NCBI RefSeq assembly: GCF_003205495.1
Contig: NZ_QJRX01000004.1
Coordinates: forward strand, 248,764-312,763
Direction: 5' to 3'
Length of the DNA: 64,000 nt
Source: Aquipseudomonas alcaligenes
GTDB taxonomy: Bacteria > Pseudomonadota > Gammaproteobacteria > Pseudomonadales > Pseudomonadaceae
Under the pieces are notes generated by a model, which saw nothing but the letters and a program-made list of their open reading frames with translations, did no database searches and was not told the origin of the DNA. The position numbers were made by a program, and so were the translations under genes. Shown here piece after piece: positions 17,436 through 26,556 of the stretch (its first letter is position 1; each line of letters opens with the position of its first letter).

Positions 17436-20400
17436 ATGCACCTGCTGCGCGCCCAGGCCGGCGTCACCCTGCCAGCCGACAGCATCGCCGACCTCGGCCA
17501 GACCCCGGCCGAGCTGGTGATCCTCTGCACCGGTGACTCGCACCTCTCCTTGCTGGCCGAGGTGGCGCGCGAGCTGCCCGCGGATTTCCCCAGCCTGCGT
17601 CTGGCCAGCCCGGCGCAGCTGCCCAACCATGCTTCGGTGGATTTCTACGTCGAGCAGGTGCTGCGCCACGCCAGGGTCATCCTGATCTCGGTGCACGGCG
17701 GCGTCAGCTACTGGCGCTACGGCATCGAACGTGTGGTCGAGCTGGGCCGCCTGGGCGCCACCATCATCCTGGTGCCGGGCGACGACCGCGCCGATCCCGA
17801 GCTGAGCGAACTGAGCAACGTGCCGAGCGAGGACAGCCAGCGCCTGTGGCAGTACCTGCGCCAGGGCGGTGCGGACAATGCCCGCCATCTGCTGCACTGC
17901 ATCGCCAGCCGCTGGCTGCAGCGCGACTACCCGTGGAGCGAGCCGCGCGCCCTGCCGCGCACGCTGATCCATCACCCGCGCCATGCTGAGACAACCCTGG
18001 ATCACTGGCGCGCCGACTGGCAGCCCGGCCGGCCGGTGGCGGCGTTGCTGTTCTACCGCGCCCAGGTGCAGGCCGGGAACACCGCCTTCGTCGACGTCTT
18101 CTGCCAGCGCCTGCAGGCCCAGGGGCTCAACCCGCTGCCGATTGCCGTGGCCAGCCTCAAGGAAGCCGAATGCCTGGTCCAGGTCGAGGCCTGGCTGGAT
18201 GAGACCGATGCGGAGGTGATCCTCAACACCACCGGCTTCGCCCAATCCAACCCGGAAGCGCCACAAGCGCGACCGTTCAGGCGTGACGTGCCGGTGCTGC
18301 AGGCGCTCTGCGCCCTGGACAGCGAGGAGCAGTGGCAGGCCAGCGCCCAGGGCCTGGGCTCGCGCGACCTGGCCATGCATATCGCCCTGCCCGAACTGGA
18401 CGGCCGCCTGATCACCCGTCCGATCACCTTCAAGGGGGTGGCAGCGCGCAGCGAGCGCAGCCAGAGCGACGTGGTGCGCTACCGCCCGCACCTGCCGGGC
18501 ATGGACTTCGTCGCCGAGCTGGCGCTGCGCTGGACCCGCCTCGCCGCCAAGGCCAACGCCGACAAGCACATCGCCCTGATCCTGGCCAACTACCCGACTC
18601 GCGACGGCCGCATCGGCAATGGCGTCGGCCTGGACACCCCGGCCGCCGCGCTGAATATCCTGCGTGCCCTGCAGCAGCAGGGTTATCCGGTCGAAGGCCT
18701 GCCCGCCGACGGCACCGCGCTGATCCACCAGTTGCTCGGCGGCGTGACCAACGACCTCGACAACCTCGACCTGCGCCCCTGCGCCCAGAGCCTGGCGCTG
18801 GACGACTACCAGCGCTGGTTCGCCAGCCTGCCCGCGGCCAACCAGCGCGCCGTGCTGGAGCGCTGGGGCCCGCCCGAACAGGACCCGATGTACCGCAGCG
18901 GCCGCCTGATGGTCGCCGGCCTGCGCTTCGGCCTGACCTTCGTCGGCATCCAGCCGGCGCGCGGATATCAGCTGGACGCCGCGGCGGTGTACCACGACCC
19001 GGACCTGGTGCCGCCGCACGGCTATCTGGCCTTCTATTGCTGGCTGCGCATGGCGTTCGCCGTCGACGCGCTGATCCATGTCGGCAAGCACGGCAACCTG
19101 GAGTGGCTGCCGGGCAAGAGCGTCGGCCTGTCCGAGGCCTGCTGGCCGAGCGCGATCCTGGGTCCCTTGCCCAATCTCTACCCATTCATCGTCAACGACC
19201 CCGGCGAAGGCGCCCAGGCCAAGCGCCGCACCCAGGCGGTGATTCTCGATCACCTGATGCCGCCGCTGACCCGCGCCGAGAGCTACGGCCCGCTGCGCGA
19301 CCTGGAGCGCCTGGCCGACGAGTACTACGAGGCCAGCCAGCTCGACCCGCGCCGCGCCGTGGAGCTGCGCAGCGAGATCCAGCGCAAGGTGCGCGAGGCC
19401 AGCCTCGACCGCGAGCTGGGCCTGCAGGTCAACGACGACCCGGAGAGCTGGCTGCCGCAGCTGGACGCCTACCTGTGCGACCTCAAGGAATCGCAGATCC
19501 GCGACGGCCTGCACTGTTTCGGCGAGTCGCCGAGCGGGTGCCTGCGCCGCGACACCCTGCTCTCCCTGGTGCGCATCCCCCGTGGCGACGGCCAGGGCCG
19601 GCATGCCAGCCTGTTGCGCGCGTTGGCCCAGGACCTGGCTCTGGACTTCGACCCGCTGGGTGGCGAGCCGGCCGAACCCTGGAACGGCCCACGCCCGGAT
19701 TGTCTGCAGGCGCTGAGCGATGAGCCCTGGCGCAGCCGCGGCGACACCCGCGAGCGCCTGGAACTGCTCGCCCTGCAACTGATCGAGCAGCCCGATTCGC
19801 CCGCGCCCGGCCCGGCCAGCGCCGCAGTGCTGAACGAGCTGCGCGACCATATAGCCCCGCTGCTGGACGCCTGCGGCGATGCAGAGATGAACGGCCTGCT
19901 CGCCGCGCTACAGGGCCGCTTCGTACCGCCGGGGCCAAGCGGCGCACCCAGTCGCGGGCGCCTGGACGTGCTGCCGACCGGACGCAACTTCTATTCGGTG
20001 GACGTGCGCCACCTGCCCACCCCCACCGCCTGGCGCATCGGCGTGCAGAGCGCCGAGCGCCTGCTCGAGCGCCATCTGCAGGACGAGGGCGAGCATCTGC
20101 AGCGCCTGGGCCTGTCGGTATGGGGCACGGCGACCATGCGCACTGGCGGCGATGACATCGCCCAGGCCCTGGCCCTGCTCGGCGTGCGCCCGGTGTGGCA
20201 GGCCGGCAGCCAGCGGGTCGAGCGCATCGAGGTGCTGCCGCTGGAACAGCTCGGCCGCCCACGGGTGGACGTGACCCTGCGCGTGTCCGGCTTCTTCCGC
20301 GACGCCTTCGCCAACCTAATCCGCCTGTTCGATCAGGCCGTGCAGGCCGTGGCCGAACTGGACGAGCCGGAGGACATGAACCCGCTGGCCGCCCGCGTCT

Positions 20401-21170
20401 GGCAGGAAACCCTGAGCCATCAGGACCAGGGCCTGGACCCGGTCGAGGCACGCCGCCAGGCCGGTTGGCGCATCTTTGGCGCCAAGCCGGGAGCCTATGG
20501 CGCCGGCATCCAGAACGCGGTGGAAGAACGCCTGTGGCAGACCCGCGCAGATCTGGCCGAGGTCTACCTGAACTGGGGCGGCTACGCCTACGGCCAGGGC
20601 GCCGAGGGCCTGCCCGCCCGTGCGCAGTTCGCCGAGCGCCTGCAGCAGCTGCAGGCGGTGCTGCACAACCAGGACAACCGCGAGCACGACATTCTCGATT
20701 CCAACGACTACTACCAGTTCCAGGGCGGCATGCTGGCGGCGGTCGAGACCCTGCGCGGGGCCAAGGCGGCCAGCTACTTCGGCGACAGCAGCCAGCCGGA
20801 CAACCCGCGCATCCGCACCCTCAAGGAAGAACTGAACCGCGTGGTACGCGCCCGCGCGGTCAATCCCAAGTGGATCGCCGGGATGAAGCGCCACGGCTAC
20901 AAGGGCGCCTTCGAGCTGGCCGCCACGGTCGACTACCTGTTCGGTTTCGACGCCACCAGCGAGCTGGTCGACGATCACCAGTACGTCCTGCTGGCCGATG
21001 CCTACCTGCTGGACAGGGACACCCGCGATTTCATCCAGCAGCACAACCCCGGCGCCCTGCAGGACATGCTCGAACGCCTGCTGGAGGCCCAGCAGCGCGG
21101 CCTCTGGCAGCAGACCGGCGAGTACCGGGCGCAGCTGGAAAACCTGCTGCTGGATGCGGAGGAATCATGA
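17436..21170 (+). CDS. cobN: Cobaltochelatase large subunit CobN
   Basis: 1244 residues, the standard size for CobN/BchH-type large subunits. It inserts cobalt into hydrogenobyrinic acid a,c-diamide together with an AAA+ motor pair. The family-typical central segment FAVDALIHVGKHGNLEWLPG (near residue 550) and LPTGRNFYSVD (around residue 845) are present, along with the DILDSNDYYQFQGGM motif near residue 1087. It begins 1 nt after the cobW stop with no obvious ribosome site, consistent with coupling. Downstream, ChlI-like and VWA genes probably replace the CobS/CobT partners used by alphaproteobacteria. An 868-codon antisense open frame across this gene is a high-GC artefact. Confidence 0.97.
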   Translation: MHLLRAQAGVTLPADSIADLGQTPAELVILCTGDSHLSLLAEVARELPADFPSLRLASPAQLPNHASVDFYVEQVLRHARVILISVHGGVSYWRYGIERVVELGRLGATIILVPGDDRADPELSELSNVPSEDSQRLWQYLRQGGADNARHLLHCIASRWLQRDYPWSEPRALPRTLIHHPRHAETTLDHWRADWQPGRPVAALLFYRAQVQAGNTAFVDVFCQRLQAQGLNPLPIAVASLKEAECLVQVEAWLDETDAEVILNTTGFAQSNPEAPQARPFRRDVPVLQALCALDSEEQWQASAQGLGSRDLAMHIALPELDGRLITRPITFKGVAARSERSQSDVVRYRPHLPGMDFVAELALRWTRLAAKANADKHIALILANYPTRDGRIGNGVGLDTPAAALNILRALQQQGYPVEGLPADGTALIHQLLGGVTNDLDNLDLRPCAQSLALDDYQRWFASLPAANQRAVLERWGPPEQDPMYRSGRLMVAGLRFGLTFVGIQPARGYQLDAAAVYHDPDLVPPHGYLAFYCWLRMAFAVDALIHVGKHGNLEWLPGKSVGLSEACWPSAILGPLPNLYPFIVNDPGEGAQAKRRTQAVILDHLMPPLTRAESYGPLRDLERLADEYYEASQLDPRRAVELRSEIQRKVREASLDRELGLQVNDDPESWLPQLDAYLCDLKESQIRDGLHCFGESPSGCLRRDTLLSLVRIPRGDGQGRHASLLRALAQDLALDFDPLGGEPAEPWNGPRPDCLQALSDEPWRSRGDTRERLELLALQLIEQPDSPAPGPASAAVLNELRDHIAPLLDACGDAEMNGLLAALQGRFVPPGPSGAPSRGRLDVLPTGRNFYSVDVRHLPTPTAWRIGVQSAERLLERHLQDEGEHLQRLGLSVWGTATMRTGGDDIAQALALLGVRPVWQAGSQRVERIEVLPLEQLGRPRVDVTLRVSGFFRDAFANLIRLFDQAVQAVAELDEPEDMNPLAARVWQETLSHQDQGLDPVEARRQAGWRIFGAKPGAYGAGIQNAVEERLWQTRADLAEVYLNWGGYAYGQGAEGLPARAQFAERLQQLQAVLHNQDNREHDILDSNDYYQFQGGMLAAVETLRGAKAASYFGDSSQPDNPRIRTLKEELNRVVRARAVNPKWIAGMKRHGYKGAFELAATVDYLFGFDATSELVDDHQYVLLADAYLLDRDTRDFIQQHNPGALQDMLERLLEAQQRGLWQQTGEYRAQLENLLLDAEES

Positions 21171-21186
21171 GTCTTCCACCCCGTGG

Positions 21187-21228
21187 CCCGGATGCAATCC
21201 GGGATTGCACCACCCGGATTTTATCCGG
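21187..21228. repeat. Two CCCGGAT-type inverted repeats
   Basis: CCCGGAT-GCA-ATCCGGG (21187-21203) and CCGGAT-TTT-ATCCGG (21214-21228) occupy the 94-nt gap between cobN and the ChlI-like gene. A related palindrome is at 60570-60586. Such elements are common dispersed intergenic repeats. Confidence 0.75.
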
Positions 21229-21264
21229 CCCACATCGAGCTTCTCTGTCCAAGGGCTACCTGCC

Positions 21265-22266
21265 ATGACCGCACCCCATTTCCCTCTCGCCGCCATCGTC
21301 GGCGCCGACGCGCTCAAGCTGGCCCTGTGTCTGGCCGCCATCGATCCCGCCTTGGGCGGCGTGCTGATCGAAGGCCCGCGCGGCATGGCCAAGTCCACCC
21401 TGGCGCGCGGAGTGGCCGACCTGCTCGACGGCGGGCGCTTCGTCACCCTGCCGCTGGGCGCCAGCGAGGAACGCATCGTCGGCAGCATCGACCTGGATGC
21501 CGCGCTCGGCGAGGGCCGCGTGCGCTTCTCCCCCGGCGTGCTGGCCAATGCCCACGGCGGCGTGCTCTACGTCGACGAGGTCAACCTGCTGCCCGACCAC
21601 CTGGTGGACCTGCTGCTCGATGTCGCGTCCAGCGGCATCAACCACATCGAGCGCGATGGCCTGTCGCACAGCCACCCGGCGCGCTTCGTGCTGATCGGCA
21701 CCATGAACCCCGAGGAAGGCGAGCTGCGCCCGCAGCTGCTCGACCGCTTCGGCCTCAAGGTGCAGCTCGGCGGCACGCCCGAGCCGGCCCAGCGCGCCGA
21801 GATCATCCGCCGCCGCCTGGCCTTCGACGACGCCCCCGAAACCTTCCTCGCCCAGTGGCAGAACGAGCAGGACGCCCTGCGCCAGCGCTGTAGGGATGCC
21901 CGCCAACGCCTGCGCGATATCCCGCTGGACGACGCCAGCCTGGACGCCATCGCCCAGCGCTGCTTCGCCGCCGCCGTGGACGGCCTGCGCGCCGACCTGG
22001 TGTGGCTGCGCGGCGCCCGTGCCCACGCCGCCTGGCGCGGCGCCAACCAGATCGAGGCGCAGGACATCGACGCCCTGGAGCCCTTCGTCCTCGCCCATCG
22101 CCGCCGCGAACACACGCCGCCGGCCGCCAGCCAGCCGCCGGCATCGAACCAGGCCCAGCAACCCGCTGAACAGCAGCAGGGCAAAGGCCAATGGGGTGCG
22201 TTGCCGCCGCAGGCCGTGGCCGTCAGCGAACGGCGCGAGCCGCCAACCTGGCCAAAAAAGCCCTGA
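21265..22266 (+). CDS. ChlI/BchI-like AAA+ ATPase, predicted cobaltochelatase motor subunit
   Basis: 333 residues. The AAA+ core has a Walker A segment GPRGMAKS (residues 37-44) where the usual Gly before Lys is Ala, a Walker B region VLYVDEVNLLPDHLVD, and LIGTMNPEEGELRPQLLDRFGL, the sensor and Arg-finger part seen in Mg-chelatase subunit I. The C-terminal 50 residues are a Pro/Gln-rich tail. Placed after cobN under the B12 riboswitch, it most likely powers CobN. Neither chlorophyll genes nor CobS are seen here. The start at 21265 follows the hairpin pair; the last 76 nt overlap the next gene. Confidence 0.9.
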   Translation: MTAPHFPLAAIVGADALKLALCLAAIDPALGGVLIEGPRGMAKSTLARGVADLLDGGRFVTLPLGASEERIVGSIDLDAALGEGRVRFSPGVLANAHGGVLYVDEVNLLPDHLVDLLLDVASSGINHIERDGLSHSHPARFVLIGTMNPEEGELRPQLLDRFGLKVQLGGTPEPAQRAEIIRRRLAFDDAPETFLAQWQNEQDALRQRCRDARQRLRDIPLDDASLDAIAQRCFAAAVDGLRADLVWLRGARAHAAWRGANQIEAQDIDALEPFVLAHRRREHTPPAASQPPASNQAQQPAEQQQGKGQWGALPPQAVAVSERREPPTWPKKP

Positions 22267-22955
22267 GCATCCGCCCGCGCCAGGCCCCAGGCGCGGATGC
22301 CCTCCCCCTACCCGGCCAGGCCCAAGGCGGACGCAACGGTGCACGCGGCAGCGGCACGCCCACGCGCATCGACTGGCCGGCGACCCTCGCTCACGGCCGC
22401 CCGCGCCACCGCGCCGACCTGCACTGGCATGCCCGCCGCCTGCGCCCAGGCGAACTATGGCTGGTGATCGTCGACGCCTCGGCCAGCACCCGCCGCCATG
22501 GCGCCCTGGCCCAGGCCAAGGGCCTGCTAGCCGAGCTGTTCGCCAGCGCCTACCGCCAGCGCGCGCGCCTGGCCGTGCTCGAAGCCGGCGGCGCCGAGGC
22601 CCGCTGGCTGTGGCAAGGGCAGAAGGCATCGCCTGAGCTGCACGCCTGGCTGCACCAGCTCGGCGCCGGCGGCGGCACCCCAATCATCGAGGCCCTGCAA
22701 CTGGCCACGCCCTGGCTAGCGCGCCGCCAGCGCCACAAGCCGGGCGAACAGCAGCGTCTGCTGCTGCTCACCGACGGCCGCCTGCGCGACTGGCCGAAAC
22801 TTACCGCGCTACCCTGCCCCGCCCTGCTGCTGGACATCGAGCGCGCGCCCATCCGCCTCGGCAGCGCCCGCCAGCTGGCCGACGCGCTGGGCGCCGACTA
22901 CCACCATATCGACGAACTGGCGCCGAGCCGCGCGCCTATCTGGAACAGACCATGA
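22191..22955 (+). CDS. VWA-domain protein, ChlD-like partner of the chelatase ATPase (short form)
   Basis: 254 residues. After an Arg/Pro-rich N-terminus (about 80 residues) comes a von Willebrand A domain with a metal-site (MIDAS) motif D95-A-S97-A-S99, a conserved Thr in GGGTPIIEAL and LLTDGRLRDW. It matches the C-terminal integrin-like part of ChlD/BchD but lacks the AAA+ and acidic linker domains, so it is far shorter than the roughly 600-residue ChlD. The ATG at 22191 lies 76 nt inside the ChlI-like gene; I found no suitable later start. The stop overlaps the cobF start as ATGA. Confidence 0.82.
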   Translation: MGCVAAAGRGRQRTARAANLAKKALSIRPRQAPGADALPLPGQAQGGRNGARGSGTPTRIDWPATLAHGRPRHRADLHWHARRLRPGELWLVIVDASASTRRHGALAQAKGLLAELFASAYRQRARLAVLEAGGAEARWLWQGQKASPELHAWLHQLGAGGGTPIIEALQLATPWLARRQRHKPGEQQRLLLLTDGRLRDWPKLTALPCPALLLDIERAPIRLGSARQLADALGADYHHIDELAPSRAPIWNRP

Positions 22956-23719
22956 AAGAACTGCTGCTGGTCGGCATCGGCGCCGGCGACCCGGACTACA
23001 TCACCCAACAGGCGCTCAAGGCCCTGCGCCGCAGCGATGTGATCTTCCTGATGGACAAGGGCCCGGCCAAACACAAGCTCAACGCCCTGCGCCGGGAAAT
23101 CTGCGAGCGCTTCCTGGGTGGCCACAGCCCACGCTTCGCCGAAGGCCAACAACCGGAACGCGAGCGCGACGCCGCCGACTACCGCGCCAGCGTGGACGAG
23201 CTGAACCGCGACAAGCAGGCGGTGTTCGAGCAGCTGATCGACGAGCAGATGAGCGATGGCGAGACGGCCGCCTTCATGGTCTGGGGCGACCCTTCGCTGT
23301 ACGACAGCAGCATCCGCATCGTCGAGGCCATCGCTAGCGCGCGCAGCGACCTGAGCTTCGATGTGATCCCCGGCATCACCAGCCTGCAGGCCCTCACCGC
23401 CCGCCACCGCATACCGCTGAACCAGATCGGCCGCGCCGTGGAAATCACCACCGGCCGCCTGCTCGCCGAGGGCTGGCCGTTGGGCGTGGACAGCGTGGCG
23501 GTGATGCTCGACGCCAAGGACACCTACCTGCACTTCGTCGGCCAAGGCCTGCAGATCTACTGGGGGGCGTACGTTGGTACGGCGGACGAGATCCTGATTG
23601 CCGGGGCGCTGGATGAGGTGGCGGAGCGGATTGCGGCGACGCGCGCGCAGGCGCGGGAGCGCAATGGGTGGATCATGGATAGCTACCTGCTGCGTAGGAG
23701 CGGACCCGCGCAGGCGTGA
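22952..23719 (+). CDS. cobF: Precorrin-6A synthase (deacetylating)
   Basis: Methylates C1 of precorrin-5 and releases the C20-acetyl fragment as acetate, giving precorrin-6A. This step is diagnostic of the aerobic pathway. 255 residues with the tetrapyrrole methylase signature GIGAGDPDYITQQALKAL at the N-terminus, then FMVWGDPSLYDSSIRI and PGITSLQALTARHRIPLNQI. It is the last gene of the cobW operon, coupled to the VWA gene by a 4-nt overlap. The 156 nt after it show no gene and no clear terminator. Confidence 0.96.
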   Translation: MKELLLVGIGAGDPDYITQQALKALRRSDVIFLMDKGPAKHKLNALRREICERFLGGHSPRFAEGQQPERERDAADYRASVDELNRDKQAVFEQLIDEQMSDGETAAFMVWGDPSLYDSSIRIVEAIASARSDLSFDVIPGITSLQALTARHRIPLNQIGRAVEITTGRLLAEGWPLGVDSVAVMLDAKDTYLHFVGQGLQIYWGAYVGTADEILIAGALDEVAERIAATRAQARERNGWIMDSYLLRRSGPAQA

Positions 23720-23875
23720 ACGGCCCTAGCACGACTGCCGACAGCGCCGTTCCTAGAGCGGTAAGGCCAGAAGCAACCATCCAATGGCTACCAAAGCTTG
23801 TGCGATTCAGTTGGTCGCCGCGGCCAGATCAGAAGCCAGATGAGGCGATAGGCACATAGGCGCAAGAGCCAGCCT

Positions 23876-25639
23876 CTACGATGAGGACAGCAAGGCATTC
23901 AGGGAGGCGCTCAAGCGGTCGATCCGCTCGGTGCTTTCGGTAACCAGCTGGGTGATCTCTGTTGCCGAATCGGCGGACTGCTGGGCGAGCTTGCGAACCT
24001 CATCGGCGACCACGGCGAAGCCGCGTCCGGATTCACCGGCCCTGGCCGCCTCAATGGCGGCATTCAAGGCCAGGAGGTTGGTTCTCTGGGTGATCGAGTT
24101 GATCGTTGCGATGATGTTGGCGATCTGGGTGCTCGACTCCTGTACAAGGCGCATCTCGCGATCCGTGACCAGCGAGGCATCATGCTTGGCCTGCTCGTCG
24201 ATGCCGTAGCTGACCAGGCGCTGAATCCTGCCAACCGAATCGGTGATTGGGCAGACGGCCCCGCTGAATTGGATGGAGCGCCCATCCTTGCCCGGGATCG
24301 TATAACCGCCAGCGTATTGCTCACCCTTGAGCAGTCTCGAAAAGACTTCGCCGCCCAGGATATCGCGCAGGTTGAGCTTGAGGCGCAGCAGCTCCGATGC
24401 CTGCTGGAAACCCAGGTGCTGCACCAGGTAACCGTTGGCCGAGTACATCAAGCCATCAGTTCCCCATTCGGCTACAGCATTGGTGACGCTGATAGCTTCA
24501 AAGCGCTTTTCCGACTCAAGGGACAGCTCCTTGGTTTGGGTGATATTGGCCTGGATTGAGATGTACTGCTCAACCTCACCTGCAGCGTTGAAAATGGGAT
24601 TGATCGCCAGCGAAATCCAGTAATGCTCGCCCGTTTTCCCGTAGTTCAGGATCTCGTTATAAATGGGCCGGTTGTTACGCAGATCATCCCTGATCTGCGC
24701 GACGGTTTGCATGTCAGTGGCCGGCCCCTGCAGGAAGTTACCCGGTTTCTTCCCCACCACTTCATCCAGGCTGTAGCCGGTTAGCTTGGTGAAACCCTGG
24801 TTCACATACTGGATGAAGCCATCCTTGTTGGTGATGACGATGGAGTTGTCGGTCTCGTTGGCGACCAGGGAGAGCAGCTTGAACTCCTGATTGCGCAAAA
24901 CCTCGGCGGTGATGTCATTGGCGAATTTGATGACTCGCACAACCTCGCCATCGGAGTTGCAAATGGGGTTGTAGGTGGCATGAATCCAGACGGGGCGGCC
25001 ACTCTTGGTGATCCTCTCGTACTCGGCTGTCTCGAAGTTGCCGGCACGCAGCTTGTTCCAGAATTCGGCGTAAGACCTGGATGTGCGCTCGGACTCACGG
25101 ACGAAAATCTGGTGCTTCTTGCCGCGAATCTCTGCCAGGGAATAGCCCATCAGATTGAGGAAGTTTTCGTTGGCTTCGAGAATCGTGCCGTCAGGGCCGA
25201 ACTCGATAACCGCCTGTGAGCGATTGATGGCCTCCATCTGCGCGCGAATGCGGGCGCCCTCGATCACCTGGGCGGTAACGTCGGTGGCAAACTTGATGAT
25301 CCGCTGGACCCTGCCGCCACGAATAATCGGGGTGTAGGTTGCCTGAATCCAAACAGGCTCCCCGCTTTTGCTGAGCCGCTTGAACTCTCCAGTCTGAGGC
25401 CTGCCTTCCCGCAGATCCTGCCAGAAGGCGCGGTACTCCGGGCTCCGGGCGTATTCGGGGGTGGCGAAGATGCTGTGATGGCGGCCACGCACTTCGTCGA
25501 GCGAATAGCCCAACAAGCCCAGAAACTTCTGGTTGGCTCGAATTATTTTGCCGTCAAGATCGAACTCGATGACCCCCTGCGTCTGCTCGATAGCATCCAT
25601 CACATCCAAGGCAGATCTTTTACGAAATAGATTGAGCAT
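23876..25639 (-). CDS. Soluble multi-PAS methyl-accepting chemotaxis-type receptor
   Basis: 587 residues with no membrane segment. Four PAS domains are visible in tandem (about 9-123, 130-245, 252-370, 376-490). The first two are near copies, sharing VIEFxxDGxIxxANxxFLxLxGYS and PVWIxATYxPI. A shortened MCP signalling tip follows (about 495-587), with the conserved [20 protein letters not shown] core. The usual MCP coiled coil is about twice as long. The design recalls BdlA and Aer-like energy or redox sensors working through chemotaxis or dispersal pathways. Codon third positions look less GC-rich than in the flanking cob genes. No chemotaxis genes are adjacent. Confidence 0.88.
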   Translation of the reverse strand: MLNLFRKRSALDVMDAIEQTQGVIEFDLDGKIIRANQKFLGLLGYSLDEVRGRHHSIFATPEYARSPEYRAFWQDLREGRPQTGEFKRLSKSGEPVWIQATYTPIIRGGRVQRIIKFATDVTAQVIEGARIRAQMEAINRSQAVIEFGPDGTILEANENFLNLMGYSLAEIRGKKHQIFVRESERTSRSYAEFWNKLRAGNFETAEYERITKSGRPVWIHATYNPICNSDGEVVRVIKFANDITAEVLRNQEFKLLSLVANETDNSIVITNKDGFIQYVNQGFTKLTGYSLDEVVGKKPGNFLQGPATDMQTVAQIRDDLRNNRPIYNEILNYGKTGEHYWISLAINPIFNAAGEVEQYISIQANITQTKELSLESEKRFEAISVTNAVAEWGTDGLMYSANGYLVQHLGFQQASELLRLKLNLRDILGGEVFSRLLKGEQYAGGYTIPGKDGRSIQFSGAVCPITDSVGRIQRLVSYGIDEQAKHDASLVTDREMRLVQESSTQIANIIATINSITQRTNLLALNAAIEAARAGESGRGFAVVADEVRKLAQQSADSATEITQLVTESTERIDRLSASLNALLSSS

Positions 25640-25945
25640 CTAGGTTCCTAACCATCCGGATAATTCTGCTTTTTGTTTAACGGCAAGCCGGAGGCGAACA
25701 TAAGCCCCGTCTGCCAAGTCTAGATGTTCTCGTCGGCAGCACTTGGCTGAGGGGCTGCCGCGAGCACGAGCCATCGGCCGATGACTATCGCCCCTGCCAA
25801 TCCTCGGGCGTCGTTATCCGGCCAGAGGCCGCCTACCCCCCTATCAGCCCGCAACGGTCAAATACCATGAGCCATCAGGCTGTGCCAAAAGACGCCATAG
25901 GGTAACCTTGCGCCACGAATCAACCTCGAGGCGGCGAACTGAACA
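25640..25945. other. Divergent intergenic region, no gene seen
   Basis: About 306 nt between two divergent genes (chemoreceptor minus, ProQ-like plus). It is richer in A/T near the chemoreceptor start, where promoter elements are likely, but I cannot assign firm boxes. A 12-bp palindrome CATCGGCCGATG lies at 25772-25783. I see no RNA gene signature or open frame worth calling. Confidence 0.5.
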
Positions 25946-26455
25946 ATGGGTTTTGAGCAACTAGCTGAGCTACGCGATCGCTTGCGGGCTGAAAAGGCAC
26001 AGATAACCACTGATAACAAGAAGCAGGACAAGCGGAAGTCTTCCCCGCAAGCCAAGCCTCGTGAGCAAGATCCTGCGGTAGAAGCGATCTGGCGCTTGCA
26101 GAAGCACTTTCCCTTGGCCTTCCCGGTCAATCCGGCCCCCAAGGTTCCGCTCAAGGAAGGCATCCTCAAGGATGCCGAGCAACACCTTGAACTCCTCGGC
26201 ATCTCCAGCGAACAGCTCAAGCTGGGCCTCGCCACCTGGTGCCGGGGAAGTCGCTACTGGGCAAGCATGACGGAGAATGCGCCACGCCTGGATTTGCACG
26301 GCCAGGTAGCCGGTGCCGTCACGGCCGCCCAGGCGCTGCATGCGAAGCAGCAGGTAAAGCGCCAGCGCGGACAGGCGCGACGTGCGCAGTCCAAGCCGAA
26401 AGAGCATACCCAGGCCCCCGCCGCCGATACCGCTGCGGAACAGGTCGTGGATTAA
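25946..26455 (+). CDS. ProQ/FinO-family RNA-binding protein
   Basis: 169 residues. A charged N-terminal helix and Lys-rich linker (about 1-40) lead into a FinO/ProQ domain (about 42-115): AIWRLQKHFPLAFPVNPAPK, then PLKEGILKDAEQHLELLG, then LATWCRGSRYWASM, the family's RNA-binding face. The C-terminal tail is Lys/Arg/Gln/Ala-rich. Family members are RNA chaperones that bind structured sRNAs and mRNA 3' ends. Which RNAs this one binds is not predictable. It stands alone, divergent from the PAS chemoreceptor, in the same less GC-rich segment. Confidence 0.88.
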   Translation: MGFEQLAELRDRLRAEKAQITTDNKKQDKRKSSPQAKPREQDPAVEAIWRLQKHFPLAFPVNPAPKVPLKEGILKDAEQHLELLGISSEQLKLGLATWCRGSRYWASMTENAPRLDLHGQVAGAVTAAQALHAKQQVKRQRGQARRAQSKPKEHTQAPAADTAAEQVVD

Positions 26456-26556
26456 CGATCTCCGTCACAGGCAAGGCGCGCGAGTGACTGCAAGCCAGCT
26501 CCTGAGGCGGTAGGGGCGCGATCTGCGGGGCCGGCGTAGCGGCTTGGAGCCTGCCG

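Noticed and set aside
17244..19850. Very long open frame (868 codons) on the minus strand opposite cobN
   Set aside because: Low-complexity, Gln/Ala/Val/His-rich translation with no motif, lying entirely opposite a well-conserved gene; a typical high-GC antisense artefact.
25640..25945. Sigma-28 type promoter for the chemoreceptor gene
   Set aside because: A TAAA is present on the minus strand at a plausible distance, but the -10 GCCGATAA element is not matched.
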